A DNA stretch of 12,281 nt, from assembly GCA_026122915.1 (NCBI GenBank), contig JAGIXO010000045.1:1-12281 (forward strand), given 5' to 3'. The notes under the pieces were generated by a model. The model did no database searches, was not told where the DNA came from, and saw nothing but the letters and a program-made list of their open reading frames with translations. The position numbers and the translations under genes are program-made. Below, one piece after another: positions 6,230-12,281 of the stretch (position 1 is its first letter; every line of letters begins with the position of its first letter). This stretch comes from Candidatus Electronema nielsenii. Lineage in GTDB: Bacteria; Desulfobacterota; Desulfobulbia; Desulfobulbales; Desulfobulbaceae.

Positions 6230-7932
6230 AATCATTAACTATAACCCGTGGAGATGGGAGCGTAATTCGGGACATCCATTTCCATTTGGGACTTAATCTC
6301 ATTGTTGACGAAACACCGATAATGAGCGGCAAAACAACAGGAAACAATGTCGGCAAAACAACAGTTTTGAAGCTGATTGATTTCTGTCTTGGAGCCAAGC
6401 CTGATGGAATATATTCAGATCAAGAAAACAAAAGAAATGAATATAAACTTGTCAAAGATTTCCTTGAGGAAAATAAAGTGATGGTTTCTTTATTACTCAA
6501 AGATGATCTCTTTCAAGAAGTATCTCGGGAAGTTATTATTGAGCGTAATTTTATGAAGCGTAAAAATAAAATACAGCGTATAGACGGTAACGATAAAAAA
6601 GATGATGAGTTCGAAGAAGCACTGACTGATCTCCTTTTCCCAGGACATTATGGAAAAAAACCGACATTTCGTCAAATAATTGCTCATAATATTCGCTATA
6701 AAGATTTAAGTATCAACAATACTTTAAAAAATTTAGATCGCTATACTCGGGATGATGAGTACGAGACACTCTATCTCTTTCTTTTTGGTTGCGACTTTGA
6801 ACAAGGAGATACCAAGCAAGCACTGCGTACTCAAATCGATATCGAAGAAAAATTTTGGAAACGTCTTGAGTCTGAACAGACAAAATCAGGATATGAAGCG
6901 GCATTGAACCTCATCCAAACGGACATCGATGAACTCGAACGTCAAAAGGCCTCACTCAATCTCAATCCAAATTTTGAATCTGATTTGGAAAAACTTAACA
7001 AAATTAAATACCAAATAAATCTCACTTCATCTGAAATTAGCAGGCTTGAACTGCGCAAGGAATTGATTTTAGAAGCTCAAAAAGAGATACAGGAAAGCAA
7101 ATCCAATATAGACTTACAGCAGTTAAAACAGCTATATGACCAAGCTACTTCTTTAGTGAACGGGATTCAAAAAACTTTTCAAGATCTTTATGAATTTCAT
7201 AACCAAATGGTGGAATCTAAGATCAAGTTCGTTAAAAACGATTTACCTAAAATTGATACAAAACTTACCAAAAAACATCAATATCTGAATCATCTTCTAT
7301 CTGAAAAAGCTGAATTAAGTTCAGTTATCACTCAAAGTGACTCCTTTAAGGTGCTTGAGCAAGTAATTGTTGATCTTAATAAGAAATATCAAGAAAAAGG
7401 TAATTATGAAAATATATTAGGTCAATTAAGCTTGGTGGAAGCAAAGTTAGATGAACTAAACAAAAAACTTATTGAAATTGATGACGAACTTTTTTCAGAT
7501 GAATTTGCTCTGAAAATTAAAGAACAAATAAACAAATTTAATAAGTATTTCTCCTATGTATCGAATGAATTGTACGATGAAAAATATGCATTAAAATTCG
7601 ATGAAAAAACAAGAAAAGGTCGTAAAATTTACAATTTTGAACCATTTAATACAAATTTTAGCTCAGGAAAAAAACAAGGAGAAATATCTTGTTTTGATAT
7701 AGCATATACCCTCTTCGCTGATGAGGAGAATATTTCTTGTATGCATTTTTTACTTAACGATAAAAAAGAGCTAATGCATGGAAATCAACTCATAAAAATT
7801 TCTAATCTTGTAAATTCAAAAAAAATACAGTTTATTGCTTCAATTTTAAAAGATAAAATTCCTGACGAACTGAATAGTGATGAATATTTTATTTTAGAAT
7901 TATCACAAAATGATAAACTTTTTAGAATTTGA
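6220..7932 (+). CDS. ABC-3C coiled-coil ABC ATPase (DUF2326-like)
   Basis: SMC/RecN-like soluble ATPase without membrane segments, probably the sensor or motor of the ABC-3C system. The 570 residues begin with a nucleotide-binding lobe: FLKSLTITRGDG (2-13), then SGKTTGNNVGKTT (36-48). The Walker A is GNNVGKTT (41-48, Lys46), preceded by a second SGKTT characteristic of this family, and followed by LKLIDFCLGAKPDGIY (50-65). A long charged, probably coiled-coil middle (about 200-440) follows. The C-terminal lobe has a signature-like FSSGKKQGE (480-488) and a Walker-B-like block MHFLLNDKKELMHGNQL (508-524, Asp514). The missing Glu directly after that Asp is a divergence seen in this branch and may mean weak hydrolysis. 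Purine-rich AAGGGGAT (6203-6210) precedes ATG 6220. The gene is strongly AT-rich and last in the cassette. Confidence 0.8.
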   Translation: MFLKSLTITRGDGSVIRDIHFHLGLNLIVDETPIMSGKTTGNNVGKTTVLKLIDFCLGAKPDGIYSDQENKRNEYKLVKDFLEENKVMVSLLLKDDLFQEVSREVIIERNFMKRKNKIQRIDGNDKKDDEFEEALTDLLFPGHYGKKPTFRQIIAHNIRYKDLSINNTLKNLDRYTRDDEYETLYLFLFGCDFEQGDTKQALRTQIDIEEKFWKRLESEQTKSGYEAALNLIQTDIDELERQKASLNLNPNFESDLEKLNKIKYQINLTSSEISRLELRKELILEAQKEIQESKSNIDLQQLKQLYDQATSLVNGIQKTFQDLYEFHNQMVESKIKFVKNDLPKIDTKLTKKHQYLNHLLSEKAELSSVITQSDSFKVLEQVIVDLNKKYQEKGNYENILGQLSLVEAKLDELNKKLIEIDDELFSDEFALKIKEQINKFNKYFSYVSNELYDEKYALKFDEKTRKGRKIYNFEPFNTNFSSGKKQGEISCFDIAYTLFADEENISCMHFLLNDKKELMHGNQLIKISNLVNSKKIQFIASILKDKIPDELNSDEYFILELSQNDKLFRI

Positions 7933-7953
7933 ATAAGGTTATAGTGAGATACA

Positions 7954-8112
7954 ATGAACTTTGCCAACATAATAAACCAAGAATGGCTGACCCGCACCTT
8001 TATTCAGTGCTGCGAGACAGATGGCCCTTCCAAAGAGGAAGGGCGGCAGTGCTGGTTGCGGATATGTTTTGCAATGCAGATGCTACAGCCTCTTTTGAAG
8101 ACGGCCAGATAG
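7954..8112 (+). CDS. Short ORF of unknown significance (52 codons)
   Basis: ATG 7954 to TAG 8110-8112 gives a 52-residue product starting MNFANIINQEWLTRTF. I do not recognise it. It is in the same frame as the djlA-tail remnant that follows, separated by the single TAG and about 7 codons. Its ETDGPSKEEG stretch loosely recalls the KTDGHFTQSE of the TerB domain upstream, so it could be a degraded TerB fragment, but the match is too short to rely on. There is no convincing Shine-Dalgarno. A strong hairpin (8024-8044) lies inside it. It may equally be non-coding scar DNA. Confidence 0.2.
   Translation: MNFANIINQEWLTRTFIQCCETDGPSKEEGRQCWLRICFAMQMLQPLLKTAR
8024..8044. repeat. Strong short hairpin downstream of the ABC-3C cassette
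   Basis: GCCCTTCC (8024-8031) and GGAAGGGC (8037-8044) form a perfect 8-bp stem with the 5-base loop AAAGA. It lies about 90 bases past the ATPase stop. No T-run follows on either strand, so a classical intrinsic terminator is not supported, although it could act as a 3' stabilising stem. Confidence 0.5.
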
Positions 8113-8133
8113 GAGCAGCAGCGGCACCGCGCC

Positions 8134-8319
8134 GTTCTCGGCGTGGAGGAGAACGCTGACTTCGCCGCGATCAAGAAAGCCTACCGCCAGCTTTCCATGC
8201 AGTATCATCCTGACAAAGTCGCTCATCTCGGCGCGGAGTTCAAGCGCGTGGCTGAAGAGAAAATGAAGGAAATCAACGCAGCCTATGATTATTTCCGCAA
8301 GAAGTTTGAGCGAGGATAA
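8134..8319 (+). pseudogene. Headless second copy of the djlA-like 3' end (J-domain remnant)
   Basis: Encodes 61 residues (VLGVEENADF... to FERG, stop TAA 8317-8319) matching residues 220-280 of the djlA-like protein with only three changes: Asp to Glu, Thr to Asn and Val to Ala. HPD is intact. The TM and TerB regions are absent and a TAG at 8110-8112 closes the frame upstream. A GTG at 8143 could in principle start a 58-residue J-domain mini-protein, but no ribosome binding site is near. The downstream differences from copy 1 are all synonymous, so this copy diverged while still functional, or came from a functional allele, rather than drifting as junk. Best read as the displaced native tail or an imported allele tail left by cassette insertion. 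Confidence 0.9.
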
Positions 8320-8365
8320 ACAAATTTTACAGCTCGCTGCTGCTCGGCGATCAGACCGTTTTCCC

Positions 8366-8393
8366 TTGCATCTTCCCCATGTCCGAGTAAAAT
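8366..8393 (+). promoter_or_regulatory. Putative sigma70-type promoter of ileS-lspA
   Basis: TTGCAT (8366-8371) and TAAAAT (8388-8393) are separated by 16 bases; the -10 fits 5 of 6 consensus positions and the -35 3 of 6. Transcription from about 8400 would give an 89-base leader containing the inverted repeat at 8412-8443. Location downstream of the remnant and upstream of the operon is sensible, but the match is modest. Confidence 0.3.
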
Positions 8394-8411
8394 CTTTTAG
8401 TTTTGCCTCCT

Positions 8412-8443
8412 GCCTGCATCGCTAAAGCGGGCTGCCCGCAGGC
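8412..8443. repeat. Nested inverted repeat in the ileS leader
   Basis: GCCTGC (8412-8417) pairs with GCAGGC (8438-8443). Inside, GCGGGC-T-GCCCGC (8427-8439) is a 13-base near-perfect palindrome. The two structures share bases 8438-8439, so they compete. It could be a leader stem, an operator or a copy of a dispersed palindromic repeat. No T-box features were recognised. Confidence 0.5.
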
Positions 8444-8488
8444 GTGAATTGTCAAAACAACAATATCTTCTTTTCCGCGAGAATAATC

Positions 8489-11296
8489 ATGGATTACCGG
8501 GACACCCTGAACCTGCCCAAGACCGGGTTCAATATGAAGGCCAGTCTGACCCAGAAGGAACCCCAGTATCTCGAACGCTGGGACAAGGAAAATTTGTACG
8601 AAAAGCTCCAGCAGGCTGCAGCAGACCGGCCCCTGTTCATCCTGCATGACGGCCCGCCCTACGCCAACGGCAACATCCATCTTGGCACGGCCTTTAACAA
8701 GGTGCTTAAGGACATTATTCTCAAGTCGCGGCGGATGGCTGGTTTTCAAGCTCCTTATGTGCCGGGCTGGGACTGCCACGGCCTGCCCATCGAGCATAAT
8801 GTTGACAAGGAGCTGGGCGAGCGCAAAGAGGTGATCTCCACGCTGGAGAAACGAGGGGCCTGCCGCCGCTATGCGGAGCAGTGGATTGCCGCGCAAAAGG
8901 CGCAGTTCCGGCGGCTGGGCGTGCTGGGCGACTGGGACAATCCCTACCTGACCATGAGCTACGGCTACGAGGCCGCGATTGCCCGCGAATTCAACCGCTT
9001 CCTGCTCAACGGCGGGGTAGTGCGCTCGAAGAAGCCGGTCTATTGGTGTTCTAACTGCCGCACCGCCTTGGCAGAGGCAGAGGTGGAATATTACAACCAC
9101 ACCTCGCCGTCCATTTATGTCAAATTTCCAATTTTTGATGACTTGGCCGCTCTTGCGCCGGAATTAGCCGGTCAAAGTAGCAAAACCTATGTCCTGATCT
9201 GGACCACCACCCCGTGGACTCTGCCCGCCAACATGGCCGTGGCCTTCCACCCGGACTTTGTCTATGCGGCAGTGGCGGTGCGCGATGAAATCTGGATCCT
9301 CGCCAAAGAGCTGGTGGAGAAATGCTTCACCGAGTTCGGCATCAGTGACTACAGCATCCTCTGCACCTTCTCGGCCAAGGCTCTGGAGGGCAAGAAGTGC
9401 AGCCATCCCTTCCTTGAGCGCGATTCTCTGATCGTCTTGGCTGATTACGTCACCGCTGATTCTGGCACCGGCTGTGTCCACACCGCGCCGGGTCACGGCA
9501 CGGACGACTATCTCACCGGCCTGCGCTACGGCTTGGAGGTGCTTTCGCCCTTGGACGATGCAGGCCAGTACACGGGCGAGGCAGGCAAGTACGCAGGCCG
9601 CCGCATCCCGATGGTTAACCGGGAGATCAACGACGACATGGCCGCTGCCGGGGTCTTGGTTAAGGAGAGTGAGATTGACCACTCCTACCCGCACTGCTGG
9701 CGTTGCAAGAAGCCGGTCATCTACCGGGCCACCAAGCAGTGGTTCATCTCGATGGAGCAGAACGGGCTGCGCCAGAAGGCCTTGCAAGCGATCAAAGCGG
9801 TGCAATGGACACCGGCCTGGGGCGAGCAGCGCATTCAGGGCATGGTGGAAGGGCGGCCTGACTGGTGCCTCTCGCGTCAACGTTCTTGGGGCGTGCCGCT
9901 GACCGTGCTGACCTGCGCCAGCTGCGGGGATATCCTCAAAGATGCGGCAGTCTGCGCCAAGATTGAGGAGCTGTTTGCGCAAGAAGGCGCAGATGCCTGG
10001 TTTCAGCACGAGGCGGCGGATTTCATCCCTGAAGGGATGCAGTGCGCCTGCGGCAGCAGCAAGTTTGAGAAAGAGCACGACATTCTCGATGTCTGGTTTG
10101 ATTCCGGCGTGAGCCACGCGGCGGTTTTGGAGCAGCGGCCTGAGCTGCGCTCGCCTGCTGATTTGTATCTCGAAGGCAGCGACCAGCATCGCGGCTGGTT
10201 CCAGTCCTCGCTGCTGACTTCGGTCGGCACCCGTGAACGCGCGCCGTTCAAAGGTGTGCTGACGCACGGCTTTGTCGTGGACGGCAAAGGCAAGAAGATG
10301 TCCAAATCGCTGGGCAATGTCATCCTGCCGCAGGAGATGATTGACAAATTCGGGGCGGAAATCCTCCGGCTCTGGGTGGCCTGCGAGGACTACCGCGACG
10401 ATGTCAAGGTTTCGGAAGAAATCCTCCGTCACGTCGCTGATGCCTATCGTAAAATCCGCAACACCGTGCGCTTCCTGCTCTCCAATCTCAGCGATTTCGA
10501 CCCGGCCAAGGACAGCGTGGGGCCGGAGCAGCTGCGCGAGCTGGACCGCTGGGCTTTGGCCCGCTACGCCGAGTTCGTGCGCCGGACGGAAAAGGCGTAT
10601 GAGAGCTACGAGTTCCACTCCATCTACCACAACCTAATCAACTTCTGCGGCATCACCATCTCCAGCCTCTACGCGGACATCCTCAAAGACCGGCTCTATT
10701 GCTCCGGCACCAACGCGCCGGGCCGCCGCGCTGCCCAGACTGTCCTGCACCGCATTCTCGACGGCCTGCTCCGCCTGATGGCCCCGATTCTCAGCGTCAC
10801 TGCTGCCGAAGCGTGGGAGCATCTGCACGGCTTGGATGAGAACTCACCCATCGAGCAGTCGGTCTTCTTTGCTGATTTCCCCAAGGCAGATGACATCACT
10901 GCTGATGCCGATTTGGATGCCCGCTGGAGCCGTCTGCTCAACCTGCGCGGCGAAATCACCAAGGTGCTGGAGGCCGCCCGCCGCGACAAGGTCATCGGCC
11001 TGTCCTTGGATGCCGAAGTGCTGCTGATCGCAGAAGGCGAGCTGGCCGCCTTCCTCAGTGACAAAGAAGAGCTGCTGCGCGAGCTGTGCATTGTTTCCAG
11101 CTTGAAAATAAGCGACGAAGCAGGGGCTATCTTCACCGCCTCAGAGGAAATCGCTGGACTGAAAATCGCGGTGCGGCCTGCGCCCGGCGGCAAATGCGAG
11201 CGCTGCTGGATGATTTCTCCGAGCGTTGGCCAAGACAGCGAGCATCCGGCCCTGTGCAGCCGCTGCGCAAGCGTAGTCCGCAACGTGGTAGGTTGA
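8489..11296 (+). CDS. ileS: Isoleucyl-tRNA synthetase
   Basis: Class I synthetase that charges tRNA-Ile and edits mis-activated valine in the cytoplasm. The product is 935 residues, near the 938 of E. coli. Visible motifs: PPYANGNIHLGT with the HIGH-equivalent HLGT (64-67), GWDCHGLPIEH, and the CP1 editing domain with WTTTPWTLPAN (238-248). GTGCVHTAPGHGTDD (326-340) follows, whose His331 and Asp340 match the editing residues H333/D342 of E. coli. Also present are DVWFDSGVSH, KMSKS (603-607), and a C-terminal zinc finger with Cys903, Cys906, Cys923 and Cys926. The Zn-finger form is the bacterial, typically mupirocin-sensitive type. ATG 8489 was chosen because MDYRDTLNLPKTGF aligns with the family N-terminus; an in-frame GTG at 8444 adds 15 unrelated residues. 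It is 2 bases upstream of lspA. Confidence 0.97.
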   Translation: MDYRDTLNLPKTGFNMKASLTQKEPQYLERWDKENLYEKLQQAAADRPLFILHDGPPYANGNIHLGTAFNKVLKDIILKSRRMAGFQAPYVPGWDCHGLPIEHNVDKELGERKEVISTLEKRGACRRYAEQWIAAQKAQFRRLGVLGDWDNPYLTMSYGYEAAIAREFNRFLLNGGVVRSKKPVYWCSNCRTALAEAEVEYYNHTSPSIYVKFPIFDDLAALAPELAGQSSKTYVLIWTTTPWTLPANMAVAFHPDFVYAAVAVRDEIWILAKELVEKCFTEFGISDYSILCTFSAKALEGKKCSHPFLERDSLIVLADYVTADSGTGCVHTAPGHGTDDYLTGLRYGLEVLSPLDDAGQYTGEAGKYAGRRIPMVNREINDDMAAAGVLVKESEIDHSYPHCWRCKKPVIYRATKQWFISMEQNGLRQKALQAIKAVQWTPAWGEQRIQGMVEGRPDWCLSRQRSWGVPLTVLTCASCGDILKDAAVCAKIEELFAQEGADAWFQHEAADFIPEGMQCACGSSKFEKEHDILDVWFDSGVSHAAVLEQRPELRSPADLYLEGSDQHRGWFQSSLLTSVGTRERAPFKGVLTHGFVVDGKGKKMSKSLGNVILPQEMIDKFGAEILRLWVACEDYRDDVKVSEEILRHVADAYRKIRNTVRFLLSNLSDFDPAKDSVGPEQLRELDRWALARYAEFVRRTEKAYESYEFHSIYHNLINFCGITISSLYADILKDRLYCSGTNAPGRRAAQTVLHRILDGLLRLMAPILSVTAAEAWEHLHGLDENSPIEQSVFFADFPKADDITADADLDARWSRLLNLRGEITKVLEAARRDKVIGLSLDAEVLLIAEGELAAFLSDKEELLRELCIVSSLKISDEAGAIFTASEEIAGLKIAVRPAPGGKCERCWMISPSVGQDSEHPALCSRCASVVRNVVG

Positions 11297-11298
11297 TT

Positions 11299-11808
11299 AT
11301 GCTGCGTTTTCTCCTCATTATGGGTCTGACGATAGTCAGCGATCAGCTCACCAAGCTGTGGGTAGTCGAAAGTTTTGCTCTCTACGACACCACGCCGGTC
11401 ATTCCCGGCGTATTCAACTTGACCCTGCTGCACAATACCGGTGCAGCCTTTGGCATTATGTCGGGCTTGCCGCTGCTCTGGCGGCAGGTCTTTTTTGTCG
11501 GCATTGCCACTGTCGCCTTAGCCGTGATGGTGATCATGCAGCGCAGGATGGGCGGCGAGAATCCGCTCTACGCGATCAGCTTTGGTCTGATCAGCGGCGG
11601 AGCTATCGGCAATGTAATCGACCGAATAAAGCAAGGCTCAGTGATTGACTTTCTCGATTTCCACCTCGGCACGCACCACTGGCCCGCCTTCAATGTGGCG
11701 GATTCTGGCATCACGGTCGGGGTGGGAATTTTCCTGCTCCTTCAGTTTTTTGAGGAAAGGGCGGCAAAGCGGAAACTTGATCAGAACGCTCAACAAGCTG
11801 AGAAATGA
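11299..11808 (+). CDS. lspA: Lipoprotein signal peptidase (signal peptidase II)
   Basis: Inner-membrane aspartyl protease that removes signal peptides from diacylglyceryl-modified prolipoproteins. The 169-residue product has four hydrophobic segments (about 1-20, 60-81, 89-108 and 131-151). The conserved family blocks are all present: SDQLTKLWV (14-22), FNLTLLHNTGAAFG (39-52), GGAIGNVIDRI (100-110) and FNVADSGI (131-138). The catalytic pair is Asp108 and Asp135, 27 apart as in E. coli (D114/D141). It starts 2 bases after the ileS stop (TGATTATG), so it is probably cotranslated; ileS-lspA adjacency is common in bacteria. The frame is open upstream inside ileS to 11086, but that extension is ileS in another frame. 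Its stop overlaps the next start in ATGA. Confidence 0.97.
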   Translation: MLRFLLIMGLTIVSDQLTKLWVVESFALYDTTPVIPGVFNLTLLHNTGAAFGIMSGLPLLWRQVFFVGIATVALAVMVIMQRRMGGENPLYAISFGLISGGAIGNVIDRIKQGSVIDFLDFHLGTHHWPAFNVADSGITVGVGIFLLLQFFEERAAKRKLDQNAQQAEK

Positions 11809-12281
11809 ATCTCTCTACGCTTCCCTTCTTTGACGAACTCAAAACAAGCGACAACATCCTGATAGCTGGAGCAGGCGGCGGATTTGACGTATTCAGCGGG
11901 CTGCCTCTTTATTTTACCCTTCGCGATCAAGGCAAAAAAGTCTTTCTTGCCAATTTGTCCTTTGCCAATCTTGCAGAAGCAACGGGAACACGCATTGCGC
12001 CAGCCGCGCTGCTGGTGAATGCTGATTCGCAGCTCCCAGATGGTGACCTCTATTTCCCTGAGAAATATCTTTGCGAATGGTTTCGCACGCAAGGCGAGGA
12101 CATTGAAATCTGCTGTTTTCATACCGTCGGCGTTCTTCCTATGCAGGAAGGCTACGAATGCTTGTGCCGGAAATGGAATATTGACACCATCATCTTGGCT
12201 GATGGCGGAACAGACAGTTTGATGCGAGGTGACGAGGCTGATTTAGGGACTCCACAAGAGGATATGGTCAGCATTGCTGCG
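11805..12281 (+). CDS. DUF1152 family protein (3' end beyond the window)
   Basis: The frame opens at ATG 11805, overlapping the lspA stop (ATGA), and is still open after 159 codons at the window edge. The N-terminus MNLSTLPFFDELKTSDNILI leads into AGAGGGFDVFSGLPLYF (21-37), a glycine-rich nucleotide-binding-like loop after a beta strand, and a second conserved block, ILADGGTDSLMRGDEADLGTP (130-150). These match the DUF1152 family, whose function is uncharacterised; the glycine-rich loop and the Asp-Gly-Gly-x-Asp motif suggest a Rossmann-like fold with a ligand or metal site (inference). No membrane segments are visible. Tight coupling to lspA suggests coexpression with lipoprotein maturation, though this may only reflect operon packing. 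The complete length cannot be seen. Confidence 0.8.
   Translation, partial: MNLSTLPFFDELKTSDNILIAGAGGGFDVFSGLPLYFTLRDQGKKVFLANLSFANLAEATGTRIAPAALLVNADSQLPDGDLYFPEKYLCEWFRTQGEDIEICCFHTVGVLPMQEGYECLCRKWNIDTIILADGGTDSLMRGDEADLGTPQEDMVSIAA

Larger units (their letters stand above)
5047..7932 (+). other. ABC-3C defence/conflict cassette (three overlapping genes)
   Basis: The SMEK effector, 75-residue middle component and coiled-coil ABC ATPase are encoded in this order with 14- and 10-base overlaps, the arrangement known for ABC-three-component systems. The whole block is markedly AT-rich against GC-rich housekeeping genes on both sides. It separates djlA from a duplicate of djlA's own tail. No integrase, transposase or terminal inverted repeat is visible, so the means of arrival is unknown. 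Confidence 0.75.

Noticed and set aside
8024..8044. Rho-independent terminator after the ABC-3C cassette
   Set aside because: The stem is strong but neither strand has a following T-run; kept only as an inverted repeat.
4901..8133. CRISPR array, insertion sequence or integrase within the island
   Set aside because: No regularly spaced repeats, no terminal inverted repeats with target duplication, and no recombinase-like protein were found; all three cassette genes are accounted for.
8444..8488. GTG start giving IleS 15 extra residues
   Set aside because: The extension does not resemble IleS N-termini; ATG 8489 begins the conserved DYRDTLNLPKTGF block.
8320..8488. T-box riboswitch upstream of ileS
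   Set aside because: No T-box consensus, Ile specifier loop or antiterminator/terminator pair was recognised in the 169-base leader.
8351..9100. 249-codon minus-strand frame over the ileS start and leader
   Set aside because: Mostly antisense to conserved ileS codons, so it is a GC-rich shadow. Its C-terminal part reads through the leader palindrome; I could not tie it to a known family.
9164..10630. 488-codon minus-strand frame
   Set aside because: Lies entirely within ileS in antisense; long only because of the GC-rich codon pattern, with no recognisable domain.
11086..11298. Upstream extension of lspA
   Set aside because: It is the ileS 3' end in another frame; ATG 11299 starts the normal first membrane segment.

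Overview
The window looks like a Gram-negative bacterial chromosome. The core genes are GC-rich, arranged in compact co-directional operons, and include a lipoprotein signal peptidase and a DjlA-type membrane co-chaperone. The protein sequences have a Desulfobacterota (deltaproteobacterial) flavour, for example the HLGT form of the IleS HIGH motif and the lon-ftsY and ileS-lspA linkages. This taxonomic guess is inference only. All protein genes read on the + strand; the only minus-strand gene is a tRNA-Arg(TCG) at the left end.

Layout: (1) 116-192, tRNA-Arg with encoded CCA on the minus strand and a plausible promoter just upstream. (2) 193-524, a 332-base divergent intergenic region holding the tRNA promoter and the lon leader. 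(3) 525-4900, an apparent operon lon - ftsY - djlA-like (TerB plus J domain), with gaps of 3 and 11 bases. (4) 5047-7932, a sharply AT-rich three-gene cassette with overlapping genes. It encodes a SMEK-type effector, a 75-residue middle component and a coiled-coil ABC ATPase, and I read it as an ABC-three-component (ABC-3C) conflict/defence system. (5) 7933-8488, a scar region holding a second, headless copy of the last 186 bp of the djlA-like gene, then the ileS leader. (6) 8489-12281, the operon ileS - lspA - DUF1152 gene, the last cut by the window edge.

The most interesting point is how the defence cassette sits in the chromosome. It lies between two direct copies (4715-4900 and 8134-8319, about 91% identical, no gaps) of the 3' end of the djlA-like gene. 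The copies are in frame with each other and share an 83-bp identical core. The first copy completes the intact gene. The second abuts the ileS leader and looks like the displaced original tail, or the tail of a related allele. The locus therefore resembles an insertion that regenerates the 3' end of its target gene. Recombination across the 83-bp core would remove 3,419 bp and leave an intact djlA-like gene next to ileS. No integrase or transposase is present in the window.

How the genes work together: Lon (protein quality control), FtsY (co-translational membrane targeting) and the DjlA-like protein (membrane-anchored Hsp70 partner) form a protein-homeostasis and membrane-targeting group. 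IleS and LspA are a common pair; LspA matures lipoproteins at the inner membrane. The ABC-3C cassette is functionally unrelated to both groups and is best read as accessory cargo.
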